NCBI GenBank assembly: GCA_015075375.1 | Contig: JABTUM010000005.1 | Coordinates: 62,001-126,000 of the forward strand | Length of the DNA stretch: 64,000 nucleotides | DNA from: Planctomycetota bacterium | GTDB taxonomy: Bacteria > Planctomycetota > SZUA-567 > H5-PLA8 | Reading direction: 5' to 3' | Shown: positions 1-9,360 of the stretch, one piece after another | Position numbering within the stretch: the first letter of the stretch is position 1 | Layout of the letters: every line of letters begins with the position of its first letter | Notes under the pieces: model-generated | Told to the model about the DNA's origin: nothing | The model's database searches: none | What the model saw: the letters and a program-made list of their open reading frames with translations, nothing else | Made by a program: the position numbers and the translations under genes

Positions 1-919
1 ACAACTGCGCGTACACTTTGTGCCACGGCTGCCCCAGGTCGCGCCGAGCGCGCAGCACCGCGCCCTCGCGCCCTTGTACGCCGCGCTCGATCGTCCCCGT
101 ACCGTGCCCGGCCCAATTCTCGTCGTCGAACCGGTAGATCACCTCCGCCTTCGCGCCCGTTGCGGCAGGCGCCGCCGCCGGCACGGGAACCGGCGCAGGC
201 GCAGGTGCGGGCGCGGCCGCCGGAACGGGGGCCGGCGCAGGCGCCGGATTCGTTTCCGCCACCGCCGGAACCTCAGGCGCCGCCGGCTTCACAACAGGAG
301 CGGCTTGAACCGGCTCGTCCGGAACCGCCGCTGCGGGCGCAGGCACAGGCGGCTCCGGCGCTTCCACCATCACCTCCTCCGCCGGAACCTCGCGTACCAC
401 CGGCGCGGCGGGCGGCGGGACAACCGCCGGCGGCTGAACCTTGGGCGCGGATACCGCGGGCGGCGGCGCACTCTTCGCCGCGCCCGGCGCTTCGCGCTGA
501 ACCACCTCGAGATTCCCGCGCTTCTCGGGTTTATTCGCCGCGCTCTGCGCCGGCGCTTTGCTCCCGCCCGAAAAGAGCACCACCAGCACGATCAGCGCCG
601 CCGCGCCGGCCCCCGCGCCGATCAGCACCATCGGGCTCCCGCCCCCGGCGCTTTTCGGACGAACGTCGCGCCGCGGAGCGCGCGAGATCGTCCGGCTCGA
701 CCCCGGACTCCGGCCCGCCACCGGCAACTGCTTGTCGCTTTTGCATTCCAGCACCGCGCGCGCCTGGTCTTCAGTCAGCGGCAGATTCTCCATCGTCAGA
801 ATACCGGCCGAACAATCCGCGCAGAAGACGCCGCGCAATCGCTTGTCCTTCGCCGCGCCGCGCGCCACGTCCACTTCCGTCAGGCGCTTATCGCACTTCT
901 CGCAGAAGTAAAATTTCAT
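1..919 (-). CDS. Zinc-ribbon, single-pass membrane protein with Ala/Pro-rich linker (C-terminus off the window)
   Basis: This is a partial gene whose 3' end lies beyond the left edge. Reading from the ATG at 919, the N-terminus carries two CxxC pairs (C6/C9 and C33/C36), which form a zinc ribbon. A hydrophobic helix follows at about residues 97-116. A long Ala/Pro/Val-rich linker then leads into a segment at the window edge (YRFDDENWAGHGTGTIERG) that resembles the start of a carbohydrate-binding-like beta-sandwich. The shorter open frames that cover this region on both strands are by-products of the biased linker composition. The layout of ribbon, helix, linker and C-terminal domain is shared with the protein at 32034-34640. 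The specific function is unknown. It is divergent from the next gene. Confidence 0.8.
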   Translation of the reverse strand, partial: MKFYFCEKCDKRLTEVDVARGAAKDKRLRGVFCADCSAGILTMENLPLTEDQARAVLECKSDKQLPVAGRSPGSSRTISRAPRRDVRPKSAGGGSPMVLIGAGAGAAALIVLVVLFSGGSKAPAQSAANKPEKRGNLEVVQREAPGAAKSAPPPAVSAPKVQPPAVVPPPAAPVVREVPAEEVMVEAPEPPVPAPAAAVPDEPVQAAPVVKPAAPEVPAVAETNPAPAPAPVPAAAPAPAPAPVPVPAAAPAATGAKAEVIYRFDDENWAGHGTGTIERGVQGREGAVLRARRDLGQPWHKVYAQL

Positions 920-1429
920 CCCTGACACTCCAGCTTGATCGCGGCGTGGGCGAACTCGATACCGGGAGGAACCATCCTTATATCAATCCCGCGCACACTC
1001 GTTGCATGTATTTTAGGTCGAAATCCGAACGCAATATACTGCCCTTAATACGCACTGCACCTGTTCGCTCATTTTCCCGGCCGAGCGTCGCCGCGCGCCG
1101 TATCCTCTTTAAGGACCCGCAACCGCGCTTCCGCTACGTCTGCGCCCCCACGGAACAGCACCTCTTTCGCGACGTTCACCACACGGCCGGGGCGTCGCGC
1201 ACGTGAGCGTCACCCAAAACCCTTGCCATTTTTTCCCGGCATATTTTGAGCGCGCTTGCACTCGTATTTTTTCGCCAAACCGCACGGAAATTCCCATTTC
1301 CCGCGCAATACAGAGCTACCCTTTGGCGTATATGAAAGGACCGCGGCGAACGCGTGCAAGCGGCCGGAAACGAATCCGGCGCTCCGACTCGGAAAACTGG
1401 CTTATCCCGGCAAATTAGGAGCCCCGCCC
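920..1429. other. Divergent intergenic region, 510 bp
   Basis: This stretch separates two divergent genes and must hold both promoters. It is less GC-rich than its flanks (for example around 980-1050 and 1240-1340). I see no convincing -35/-10 pair, RNA gene or conserved ORF. Short frames here (1203-1418 plus, 1109-1297 minus) have no recognisable protein signature. Confidence 0.5.
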
Positions 1430-3241
1430 ATGAAACCGAATCGCTCCAGAACCTCGACGCTCTTCGGGCTCCTGTGCTGCGCCGGTGCGTGGATGGCCGC
1501 CGCCTGCCCTGCCGGCGATGCCGCGCCGCCCGCCGCCGCGGCCCCCAAAATCGCGCCCGCGTTAATCCCCGCCGACCGCCTCGCCGATTGGCGTCCCGGA
1601 ATTACCGTCGGCGTTCCGGGCGGAATTCCCGCGCGCACGAACATCGTCGACGTCACCAAGCCGCCCTTCAACGCCGACGCCACCGGCGCAGCCGACGCGC
1701 ATGCGGCGATTCAGCAAGCCGTCGCGCAAGCCAAGGACAACGATGTCGTCTACCTGCCCGCCGGCACCTACAAGCTCGACCGCGGCATCAGCCTCAAAAG
1801 CCGCATCACGCTGCGCGGAGCGGGCCCCGATAAGACCTTCCTCATGGGCCACCAGCCCTCCGGTTCCATCGTCGGCATCGTCCCCGGCGACGGCGGCGAT
1901 TGGTGGTATCCGCACCGCCTGCGCTTCGACCTGCAAGGCAGCCACGCGCGCGGAACGGCCGTGCTGAACGTCGGCGACACCAAAAAGCTCGACGAATACC
2001 CCAACGGCGGCATCGGGCAGATCTGCCAGATCGCGCTCAAGAACGATCCCAGCCTCCCCGTCATCGCGCCCGCCAACTTCGACTACCTGCGCAAGCAGAT
2101 GACGCGCATCGTCGCCAAGACCGCCACCACCGTCACCATTTCCCCGCCGCTCCTGTTCGATCTGCCCGCCGAACTCGCCCCGCAGCTCCGCCCCGGAGGG
2201 CGCTACGCCGAATCCGCCGGCATCGAAGACCTCACCGTCGACGGCGCAAACTCCACCACGCCCCACGGGCTCATCGGCATCGACGTGAGCTGGGGCTGCT
2301 GGGTCAAGAACGTCGCCGCGCTGCGCGCACCCAACTACAACCTCGGCATCAGCGGTTCCGTCCAATGCGAGATCCGCCACTGCCGCATCGCCATGCGCAA
2401 GGGCGCCGGCTCCAACGGCGCCGGGCTCCTCATCGGCCAGGTCTCGCACTCGCTCTTCGAAGACAACATCGTCGCCGAACAGTTCCCGCACTTCGAAGTC
2501 AACGGTTCGTCGGGCAACGTCTTCGCCTACAACTATTGCCACGACAGCGTCATCAACGGCATCGTCGGCTGCTCCATCTGCACCAACCACGGCGCGCACA
2601 GCAGCTTCAACCTCTACGAAGGCAACGTCTCGCCCAAGCTCCAGAGCGACGGGTACCACGGCAGCGCCTCCCACGACACCATCTTCCGCAACCGCCTCCA
2701 CGGCACTTCCGACAAGACCGACAAGTTCTGGATCTGCGTCAACCTCAACCGCTTCACGCGCCACTACAGCCTCGTCGGCAACATCCTGGGCGCGAAGGGC
2801 CACACCTGGCTCCTCGACAACGCCGACCAGGGCTTCGGCTACGACCAGCATTTCATCTACGTCCTGGGCATGCCCAACATGGGCAACGGCGGCTTCTCGG
2901 GCGCCGCACAGCCCAGCAAGAACAAGCCCTGGGCCGACGCGGAGAAACACCGCGCCGCCGCGCCCGGAAAAGGCCCCGGACCCGGAGGCTTTCAGGAACT
3001 CGACCTCGACGTCCGCGCCACCACGATCCTGAAGGGCAACTACAACTACAAAGACAACGCCGTCCCCGAAAGCGAAGCGCTCGGCGCGGAAAAACTCCCC
3101 GCGAGTCTCTACCTCGCCGCCAAGCCCGCCTGGTTCGGCGATCTCGCCTGGCCGGCCTTCGGACCCGACGCCGATTTCGAAAAGAACCGCATCCCCGCGC
3201 AGGCCCGCTTCGAAGCCCTCGCCGCGACCGCGCAAAAGTAA
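1430..3241 (+). CDS. Secreted right-handed beta-helix (pectate-lyase-superfamily) protein
   Basis: The product is 603 residues. The ATG at 1430 is chosen because AGGAG lies about 10 bases upstream and because it places a hydrophobic signal peptide (about residues 10-27, rich in Leu, Cys and Ala) at the N-terminus; an in-frame start further upstream would bury it. Residues about 55-120 match the beginning of the pectate-lyase-3 type helix family (NIVDVTKPPFNADATGAADA, then a PAGTYKL segment). Repeated short strands with Asn and Gly turns then run to about residue 460, as in parallel beta-helices. Such proteins bind or cleave polysaccharides outside the cytoplasm. The nitrilase-family gene starts 12 bases downstream, so the two probably share a transcript. 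The substrate is unknown. Confidence 0.8.
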   Translation: MKPNRSRTSTLFGLLCCAGAWMAAACPAGDAAPPAAAAPKIAPALIPADRLADWRPGITVGVPGGIPARTNIVDVTKPPFNADATGAADAHAAIQQAVAQAKDNDVVYLPAGTYKLDRGISLKSRITLRGAGPDKTFLMGHQPSGSIVGIVPGDGGDWWYPHRLRFDLQGSHARGTAVLNVGDTKKLDEYPNGGIGQICQIALKNDPSLPVIAPANFDYLRKQMTRIVAKTATTVTISPPLLFDLPAELAPQLRPGGRYAESAGIEDLTVDGANSTTPHGLIGIDVSWGCWVKNVAALRAPNYNLGISGSVQCEIRHCRIAMRKGAGSNGAGLLIGQVSHSLFEDNIVAEQFPHFEVNGSSGNVFAYNYCHDSVINGIVGCSICTNHGAHSSFNLYEGNVSPKLQSDGYHGSASHDTIFRNRLHGTSDKTDKFWICVNLNRFTRHYSLVGNILGAKGHTWLLDNADQGFGYDQHFIYVLGMPNMGNGGFSGAAQPSKNKPWADAEKHRAAAPGKGPGPGGFQELDLDVRATTILKGNYNYKDNAVPESEALGAEKLPASLYLAAKPAWFGDLAWPAFGPDADFEKNRIPAQARFEALAATAQK

Positions 3242-3253
3242 AAGGAGCGAACC

Positions 3254-4345
3254 GTGCAACGCATGCCCCGTGGAGTCCTGATCATGACCGCCTTCCTCTG
3301 CGCCTCGCTCGCGGCCTTCGACGAACCGCGCGTCCCCAGCAGATCCGATAAGCTGCCGCGCAAGGTCATCGTCGGCAGCGCGCACATCAAGCCCTTCTGG
3401 TGGCAATGGCCGGGACTCGAAAAACGCCTCGAACAGATCGAGGCCGTCATCGATGCCCAGGCCGAACTCTCCAAGAAGAAGTACGGCCGCACGCCCGACC
3501 TGCTCACCCTGCCCGAAGGCAACGTCACCGCCGGGCTCGAAGGCGACGCCCTCGCCATCTCGCTCCCGCTCGAAGGCCCCATCCAGGAGTTCTTCGCCCG
3601 CAAGGCCCGCCAGTACAACACCTACATCGTCATCTCGATGAACCTCCTCGAAGACCGCGAGAAGAAGATCGCCTCCAACGCCGCGATCCTGATGGACCGC
3701 AAAGGCGCCGTCGCCGGCCTCTACCGCAAAATGCACCTCGCCTGCGCGCCCGATCCCAGCACCCTGGAATTCGGACTCCAGCCCGGCAAGGACGTTCCCG
3801 TCTTCGAATGCGATTTCGGCAAACTCGGTTTGCAGATCTGCCTCGACATCTCCTTCGACTACGGCTGGCGCGAACTTGCCAGGAAGGGCGCCGAGATCGT
3901 CATCTGGCCGACCTGGCGCCACGGCTGCGCCGCCGCCTGCGCCCGGAGCCGCCAGCATCGCTACTACATCGTCTCCAGCGTCTGGGGCGAGAACTGCATG
4001 ATCCTCGATCCCATCGGCAAGATCACCGCCTCCGCCCAGCAGCCCGAAGGGCTCCTCGTCCACGAACTCGACCTCAGCTACGCCATCCTGCCCTCCTGGG
4101 GCGGCCGCTTGGGCGAAGAAGGCGGCAAGATGAAAGAAAAGTTCGGCGCTCAAATCGGCTTCCGCTGCTACGGCGACGAAGGCCTCCACCTCTTCTGGTC
4201 CAACGATCCCAAGACCTCCATCCGCGAGATGGCCCGCTCCATCGGGGTCTCCGAGTACGAAGACTTGATGCATCAGATGCGCGAAACCTATCGCCAAGCC
4301 GGCGTGCCCGGACAAACCGCAGGCGCCGAAGCCGCATCCAAATAG
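3254..4345 (+). CDS. Carbon-nitrogen hydrolase (nitrilase superfamily)
   Basis: The product is 363 residues. The start is a GTG at 3254, supported by AAAGGAG at 3241-3247 six bases upstream; the ATG at 3263 is too far from that site. The family's Glu-Lys-Cys catalytic triad is visible: E88 in LPEGN, K159 in YRKMHL and C196 in ICLDISF. Members hydrolyse amides or nitriles, or transfer the acyl group. The first 20 residues are mildly hydrophobic and could be a weak signal sequence, but the core fold looks intracellular. The gene sits directly behind a beta-helix protein and ahead of an alpha-L-fucosidase, so the substrate may be an amidated sugar or a small amide released from a glycan. That is inference. 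Confidence 0.88.
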   Translation: MQRMPRGVLIMTAFLCASLAAFDEPRVPSRSDKLPRKVIVGSAHIKPFWWQWPGLEKRLEQIEAVIDAQAELSKKKYGRTPDLLTLPEGNVTAGLEGDALAISLPLEGPIQEFFARKARQYNTYIVISMNLLEDREKKIASNAAILMDRKGAVAGLYRKMHLACAPDPSTLEFGLQPGKDVPVFECDFGKLGLQICLDISFDYGWRELARKGAEIVIWPTWRHGCAAACARSRQHRYYIVSSVWGENCMILDPIGKITASAQQPEGLLVHELDLSYAILPSWGGRLGEEGGKMKEKFGAQIGFRCYGDEGLHLFWSNDPKTSIREMARSIGVSEYEDLMHQMRETYRQAGVPGQTAGAEAASK

Positions 4346-4757
4346 CCGTGAGCCGTGAGCTGTGCGCTGTGCGCCGTGAGCCGTGAGCCGTGATCCGTGA
4401 GCCGTGAGCCCTCTCCCCTCCTTGCCAAGGAGGGGCAGGGGAGGTGAACAAAAAAATCGCGCGCAGCGCGCACCACATCAGTCGTTTGCCGCACGTCGTT
4501 GCCGTGAGCCGTGCGCCGTGCGCCGTGAGCCGTGAGCCGTGCGCCCTCTCCCCTCCTTGCCAAGGAGGGCTTGTCGCGCCGTAGCGCAGCGAAGGCGGAG
4601 TAAGGGGAGGTGAACAAAAAAATCGCGCGCAGCGCCATCCTCATCCCCTCTCCCCCTGGGAGAGGGCAGGGTGAGGGAGGTTCTGCCCGCAGCCCTCTCC
4701 CCGCCTTGCCAAGGCGGAGCAGGGGGTGGTTAAAAAAAAGCGCGCGCAGCGCGCTCC
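4346..4757. repeat. Composite repeat block: heptad tracts plus palindromic units
   Basis: The whole gap between the nitrilase and fucosidase genes is repeat. Two tracts of a degenerate 7-base repeat (GCCGTGA and variants) lie at about 4346-4410 and 4501-4543. Four palindromic units follow or interrupt them at about 4409-4472, 4544-4636, 4643-4683 and 4692-4755. Their common core is CTCC-CCTTGCCAAGG-GGAG, then AGGGGAGGTG, an A-run and CGCGCGCAGCGC. The second unit carries an extra module (about 4571-4600) that reappears in reverse orientation near 21.5 kb. No gene is present. Confidence 0.9.
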
Positions 4758-4776
4758 TCAAAAGGAAAACGCAACC

Positions 4777-6066
4777 ATGAGCGAAGTCGAAACCCTGACA
4801 GGCGACGAACTGGCCTCCAAACTCAAGAACAACGTCGTCTTCAACCGCCGCCTCGGCGTCAAAGGCGACGGCCTGCGCCTCACGCCCGAAGAGATGGCCT
4901 GGTGGCAGGACGCCAAGTTCGGCATGTTCATCCACTGGGGGCTTTACGCGATCCCCGCCGACGGCGAGTGGTACATGCACTTCAGCAAGATGCCCGCCGA
5001 GCAATACGCCAAGTACGCCGACGAATTCAAGCCTTCGCGCTTCGACGCGCGCGCATGGGTCCGCACCGCCCAAAGCGCCGGCATGAAGTACATGGTCCTC
5101 ACCGCGCGCCACCACGACGGCTACGCGCTCTGGGACAGCCCCGCTTCCTACGGGAACTACTGCAGCACCAAAACCGCCGCGAAGCGCGACTTCGTCGCCG
5201 AATACACCCAAGCCTGCCACGAAGCCGGCATGCGCGCCGGGCTCTACTATTCGCCCATGGATTGGCGTTTCCCCGGCTACTTCAAGCCCGACGAATTCCC
5301 CGAGAACGCGCAGCTTATGAAGAAGCAGTGCTGGGGCCAGATCGAAGAACTGATGCGCAACTACGGCCAGATCGACGTGCTTTGGTACGACGGCGCCTGG
5401 CTTGCGCACAAAGGCACCGACGCCGACGCCGCGTGGCTCTGGGAACCCGTCAAGCTCAACGCCATGGCCCGTTCGCACCAGCCCAAAGTCGTGATCAGCC
5501 CGCGCAGCGGATGGGAAGGCGACTTCGGCACCGACGAAGGCGGGCACAGCGCCGCCGGCCCCATCATCGACTGGCCTTGGGAAAAATGCCTCAACCTCAA
5601 CCGCCCAAGCTGGGGCTTCAACCACGAACAGGATCTCATGACCCGCGACGAGGTCATCGTCATGCTCGTCAACGTCGTCGGCCGCGGCGGCAACGTCCTG
5701 CTCAACGTCGGACCCGACCGCGAAGGCGAGATCCCCCCCGCGCACGTCGAACGCCTGCGCGAAGTCGGCGCCTGGATGGAGCAATTCGGGACGAGCATCT
5801 ACGGCACGCGCGCCGGCCCCTTCCAGCCCGCCGAGAAACGCTACTGCTCCACCAAGCGCGGCAAGAGCGTCTTCGTCCACGTCCTCGACGGCGCCGCGAA
5901 GCTCGAACTGCCGCCTCTCGAGCCGAAGGTGCTCGCCTGCGCCGCCCTCCACGGCCCCGCCTTGAAGCATACGCAAAGCGAGACAGGCCTCGCGATCGAA
6001 CTCCCCCCCGGCCTCGACCGTTCGCCGCTGGCCGTGCTGGAACTGCAACTCGACCGCCCCGCCTGA
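4777..6066 (+). CDS. Alpha-L-fucosidase, glycoside hydrolase family 29
   Basis: The product is 429 residues and hydrolyses terminal alpha-L-fucose from glycans with retention of configuration. The ATG at 4777 is preceded by AAAGGA at 4761. The upstream in-frame ATG at 4726 lies inside repeat sequence and is rejected. Family signatures include FGMFIHWGLYAIPA near residue 48, HHDGYALWDS near 112, and the catalytic nucleophile Asp205 in LWYDGAW. The C-terminal 90 residues look like the usual small beta domain. There is no signal peptide, so the enzyme should be cytoplasmic and act on imported oligosaccharides. It is a catabolic neighbour of the beta-helix and nitrilase genes, although the repeat block between them argues against one transcript. 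Confidence 0.93.
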   Translation: MSEVETLTGDELASKLKNNVVFNRRLGVKGDGLRLTPEEMAWWQDAKFGMFIHWGLYAIPADGEWYMHFSKMPAEQYAKYADEFKPSRFDARAWVRTAQSAGMKYMVLTARHHDGYALWDSPASYGNYCSTKTAAKRDFVAEYTQACHEAGMRAGLYYSPMDWRFPGYFKPDEFPENAQLMKKQCWGQIEELMRNYGQIDVLWYDGAWLAHKGTDADAAWLWEPVKLNAMARSHQPKVVISPRSGWEGDFGTDEGGHSAAGPIIDWPWEKCLNLNRPSWGFNHEQDLMTRDEVIVMLVNVVGRGGNVLLNVGPDREGEIPPAHVERLREVGAWMEQFGTSIYGTRAGPFQPAEKRYCSTKRGKSVFVHVLDGAAKLELPPLEPKVLACAALHGPALKHTQSETGLAIELPPGLDRSPLAVLELQLDRPA

Positions 6067-6088
6067 ACCGCCCGTCCGCCCGGACCGT

Positions 6089-6352
6089 CAGCCGCCGCAA
6101 CCCGCCGGTCGCCCGCCGTTCGCCGTCCGCCGTCCGCCGTCTCCCCTCCTTGGCAAGGGGGGTAAGGGGAGGTGAAAAAATATCGCGCGCAGCGCCTTCC
6201 GCATCCCCCTCTCCCCCTGGGAGAGGGCAGGGTGAGGGAGGTCCTGCCCGCCGCCGTCACCCCGTCCGGCCAAGGCTGGCAAGGAGCGGCCGTAGCCGTG
6301 CGCGTCCCGCAGGGACGCGGTGACAATAGCCCAGCGCTTCAGCGCTGGGATC
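6089..6352. repeat. Palindromic and heptad repeats downstream of the fucosidase
   Basis: A short GTCCGCC heptad tract at about 6112-6140 runs into a palindromic unit (6141-6196) with the same CTCC-CCTTGGCAAGG core, AGGGGAGGTG, A-run and CGCGCGCAGCGC tail as the 4.4 kb block. A second unit follows at 6203-6241. Two perfect short hairpins come next: CGCGTCCC-GCA-GGGACGCG at 6301-6319 and CCCAGCGCT-TC-AGCGCTGGG at 6330-6349. No gene is present. Confidence 0.85.
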
Positions 6353-6360
6353 GCAATCGC

Positions 6361-6834
6361 CTACGAACGCGACGCCAGCGCCGAACGCTTGCGCAGCCGC
6401 TCGTCGATCCCCTCAACCCACGCCTTCATCTCGCGCTCGATCAGATCCCGCACCTCGCGGAACTTGGCCAGCTTCTCGTCCTCCGGCCCCGTGAAGGCCG
6501 CCGGATCCTCGAAGGGCATCACGCTCCGCTCCATCACCCCCGGCCAGACCGTCGGGCACGTCTTCGCCGCGCCGTCGCACACGATCATCAGCGTATAAAC
6601 CGGCAGGTGGCCCAGGTACTTCTCGATAGGGATGGGCTTCTTTTGCGCGATATCGATCCCGACTTCCTTCAGCGTCCGGACCGTGTACGGATTCACGCGC
6701 TCCGCCGGCTCCGTCCCCGCGCTGTACACGTCCAGCCGGTCGCCGCCGTGCTTCCGGAGGAACTCCTCCGCGAACTGGCTCCGGCACGAATTGCCCGTGC
6801 ACAAGACCAGCACCACTTGCTTCCGCTCTGCCAT
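6361..6834 (-). CDS. arsC: Arsenate reductase, thioredoxin-coupled (low-molecular-weight phosphatase fold)
   Basis: The product is 157 residues and is predicted to reduce arsenate to arsenite. The phosphatase-type P-loop is CTGNSCRS with nucleophile C12 and R18. A second Cys pair, C86 and C93, has the 7-residue spacing of the C82/C89 relay of the pI258-type ArsC. The general-acid Asp110 sits in a DP motif. All three redox cysteines support arsenate reductase rather than a plain tyrosine phosphatase. No ars repressor or arsenite pump is adjacent. The transhydrogenase gene lies about 40 bases upstream on the same strand, so the two may be cotranscribed. Confidence 0.9.
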   Translation of the reverse strand: MAERKQVVLVLCTGNSCRSQFAEEFLRKHGGDRLDVYSAGTEPAERVNPYTVRTLKEVGIDIAQKKPIPIEKYLGHLPVYTLMIVCDGAAKTCPTVWPGVMERSVMPFEDPAAFTGPEDEKLAKFREVRDLIEREMKAWVEGIDERLRKRSALASRS

Positions 6835-6874
6835 GTCCCCGGCCTCCTTTCGCCTAAATCCCGTTTCCCATCAG

Positions 6875-8314
6875 CTACCTCGCCAACCGGTTGATCCCGT
6901 CGAACGCCGCCGTCTTGTAGCACTCCGCCAGCGTCGGAAAATTGAAGACTGCGTCGATGAAGTAGTCCACCGTCCCGCCGAACGCCATCACCGCCTGTCC
7001 GATATGAACCAGTTCCGCCGCCTCGCGCCCGATGATGTGCACGCCCAGCACCTTGCGCGTCTCGTAGTGGAAGATCAGCTTCAGCAGCCCCGTGTGATCG
7101 CCCAGGATCTGCCCGCGCGCGATCTCCTTGTAGCTCGCCCGCCCCACCTCGTACGGCACGCCCAATTCGGTCAGTTGCTCCTCGGTTTTGCCCACCATCG
7201 AGATTCCCGGCACCGTGTAGATCCCGAACGGAAAGAGTTCCGGAAGGCTGTGCGACGGCACGCCGAACGCGTGGCACGCGGCCATGCGCCCCTGCTCCAT
7301 GCTGGTCGAGGCCAGCGCCGGGAAACCGATCACGTCGCCGACGGCGTAGATGTGCGGAACCGCCGTCTGATAATGCTCGTTCACCTTCAGCCGGCCCCGC
7401 GCGTCGGCTTCCAGCCCCGCGCCCGGCAGGTTCAGCTCCCGCGTCGCCCCCGTCCGCCCGATGCTGTAAAGCGCCTGCTCCGAACTGATCTCCTTGCCGC
7501 TGTCGAGATGGATCCGCACGCGCTTGCCCAGTTCGTCGTCGGCCAGTTCCATCCCCTTCACCGTCTCGCCCAGCCGCAGCGTCGCGCGGCTCGAACGCAG
7601 GTGATAGACCAGCGCGTCCATGATCTCGCGGTCCACGAAAGGCAGCAGGTTCGGGTATTTATCGATCAGCGTGATGCGCACGCCCAGCGCCGCGAAGATG
7701 CACGCGTACTCCAGCCCGATCACGCCCCCGCCGATCACCGCCAGCGTCCGCGGCAACTGCTTCAAGTGCAGCACGTCGTCGCTCAGGAAAATATGCTCCC
7801 CGTCGAACGGGATGTTCGGATCGCGCGTCGTCGTCGTGCCCACCGCGATCACCACGTTCTCCGCGCGCAGTTCCTGCTTGCCCGGGCTGTCCACGTAGTC
7901 CATCCGGAGCGTATGCGCGTCCACGAACGAAGCGTGCGCCGCCAGAATATCGACGTCGTTGCGCATCAACTGGTGCCGCGAAACGTCGATCTCGTTCTGA
8001 ATCACCTGCTCGACCCGGAAGAGCAAATCCGCCATCGTGATGTGCTGCTTCACCGTGTACGAAGCGCCGTACAGGTCGCGGTCGCGGTACCCGCTCAAGC
8101 GCAGAGCCGCCTCGCGCAGCGTCTTGCTCGGGATCGTCCCCGTGTTGATGCACACGCCGCCCACCGCCGTCTTGCGCTCGATCACCCCCACCTTCTTGCC
8201 CAGCTTCGCCGCCTGGATCGCCGCCTTGTGCCCCGCCGGACCCGAACCGATCACCAGCAAGTCGTAGTCGTACGCGCTCAAGTTTGCCGCCCGCCTGGAA
8301 GGATGTACGTTCAA
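6875..8314 (-). CDS. sthA: Soluble pyridine nucleotide transhydrogenase (SthA-type flavoprotein)
   Basis: The product is 479 residues, of the flavoprotein disulfide reductase family. The FAD dinucleotide-binding motif is GSGPAG near residue 23, and the NAD(P)-binding motif GGGVIGLEYA comes mid-chain. The region that holds the redox disulfide in lipoamide dehydrogenase reads GGVCINTGTIPSK. The first Cys (C55) is kept but the second position is Thr60, so no disulfide can form; this is the usual mark of soluble transhydrogenases. It should exchange reducing equivalents between NADPH and NAD+ in the cytoplasm. The C-terminal dimerisation domain ends normally (FNFPTLAECYKTAAFDG). It is upstream of arsC on the same strand. 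Confidence 0.9.
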   Translation of the reverse strand: MNVHPSRRAANLSAYDYDLLVIGSGPAGHKAAIQAAKLGKKVGVIERKTAVGGVCINTGTIPSKTLREAALRLSGYRDRDLYGASYTVKQHITMADLLFRVEQVIQNEIDVSRHQLMRNDVDILAAHASFVDAHTLRMDYVDSPGKQELRAENVVIAVGTTTTRDPNIPFDGEHIFLSDDVLHLKQLPRTLAVIGGGVIGLEYACIFAALGVRITLIDKYPNLLPFVDREIMDALVYHLRSSRATLRLGETVKGMELADDELGKRVRIHLDSGKEISSEQALYSIGRTGATRELNLPGAGLEADARGRLKVNEHYQTAVPHIYAVGDVIGFPALASTSMEQGRMAACHAFGVPSHSLPELFPFGIYTVPGISMVGKTEEQLTELGVPYEVGRASYKEIARGQILGDHTGLLKLIFHYETRKVLGVHIIGREAAELVHIGQAVMAFGGTVDYFIDAVFNFPTLAECYKTAAFDGINRLAR

Positions 8315-8536
8315 CGCACGCGTGAAACCAGCGGCCGCAAACTACCGGACCCATGTAAAGGCGATCTAATGGAGGCGTTAAGACGCGGCTTTTGCCGACC
8401 GGCGACTTCCGTTCCGTTCGTTGCTTTTCGAGCAGCCTGATGCACGCCCGCTGCGCGGCTTTGCCGTTCCCTGCTTTTTACTTTTCACTTTCGGCCTCTA
8501 CCTTCTACGCTCCAACCCACCTCTAAGGAGCCCCCC

Positions 8537-9334
8537 ATGCGCCGCCTCGCCGCCTCCGCCCTCTTGGTCTGCTGCGCCGCCGCGTTCGCCGCCGACGCGC
8601 CCGCCAAGCCCAAGCCTTCGCCCGCCGAAGCCCTCAAGCTGCTCAAGGAAGGCAACGCGCGCTTCCTCGCCGGACAAAGCGCCCACCCGCGCAGCGATCT
8701 CGAACGCGTCAAGCTCGCCGGACAGGCCGACCAGGCCGATTACGCCTACGCCACCGTCATCGCGTGCAGCGACAGCCGCGTCCCCGTCGAACGCCTCTTC
8801 GACGCCGGCGTGATGGACCTCTTCGTCATCCGCGTCGCCGGGAACGTCGTCGACACCGACGAAGCCGGGAGCATCGAGTACGGGCTCGCCCACGTGAAGA
8901 CGCCCGTCCTCGTCGTGCTGGGCCATACGCAATGCGGAGCGGTCAACGCCGTCACCCAGGCCGCCCTCGGCCACGGCCACGCGCTCGAACGCAACATCCC
9001 GCCGCTCGTCGACAACATCGCCCCCGCCGTCGCCCGCGCGAGGCTGCGCTTCCCCGCGCTCAAGGACGCCGAACTCGTCGCCAAGGGCATCGAAGAGAAC
9101 GTCTGGCAGAGCATCGAAGATTTGTTCGTCCGCAGCGCCGCCGTGCGCAAGCTGGCGAAGGACGGGACCGTGAAAATCGTCGGAGCCGTCTACGACGTCG
9201 GCAGCGCCGAGATCCGCTGGCTCGACGAAGCCCACACCGCCAAGCTGCTCGAAGAAGCCGAGCAAAACCCCAAGCGCGCCGTCGAACCCATGGCCGAACC
9301 CGCGCCGAAGCCCGAAGCAGCCGCCAAACCCTGA
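8537..9334 (+). CDS. Exported beta-class carbonic anhydrase
   Basis: The product is 265 residues and should interconvert CO2 and bicarbonate. A Sec signal peptide (about residues 1-19, ending AAAFA) precedes the catalytic domain, so it acts outside the cytoplasm. The zinc ligands and their partners are visible: C77, D79 and R81 in ACSDSR, and H130 and C133 in GHTQCG. The C-terminus has a Pro/Ala/Glu-rich tail. The start at 8537 has AAGGAG 7 bases upstream. Most bacterial beta-carbonic anhydrases are cytoplasmic, so export is a notable variation. The gene stands alone, convergent with the next gene. Confidence 0.92.
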   Translation: MRRLAASALLVCCAAAFAADAPAKPKPSPAEALKLLKEGNARFLAGQSAHPRSDLERVKLAGQADQADYAYATVIACSDSRVPVERLFDAGVMDLFVIRVAGNVVDTDEAGSIEYGLAHVKTPVLVVLGHTQCGAVNAVTQAALGHGHALERNIPPLVDNIAPAVARARLRFPALKDAELVAKGIEENVWQSIEDLFVRSAAVRKLAKDGTVKIVGAVYDVGSAEIRWLDEAHTAKLLEEAEQNPKRAVEPMAEPAPKPEAAAKP

Positions 9335-9360
9335 TCCGCCGCGCTACCCGCCCCGACCCC

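Noticed and set aside
1562-4315. 917-codon open frame on the minus strand
   Set aside because: It lies opposite two well-supported genes (beta-helix protein and nitrilase with its triad). It is rich in Ala, Gly, Val and Asp, as expected for antisense frames of high-GC genes, and has no motif.
4288-6048. 586-codon open frame on the minus strand
   Set aside because: It is antisense to the fucosidase, and its end translates the repeat block into PSLARRGEG-type strings.
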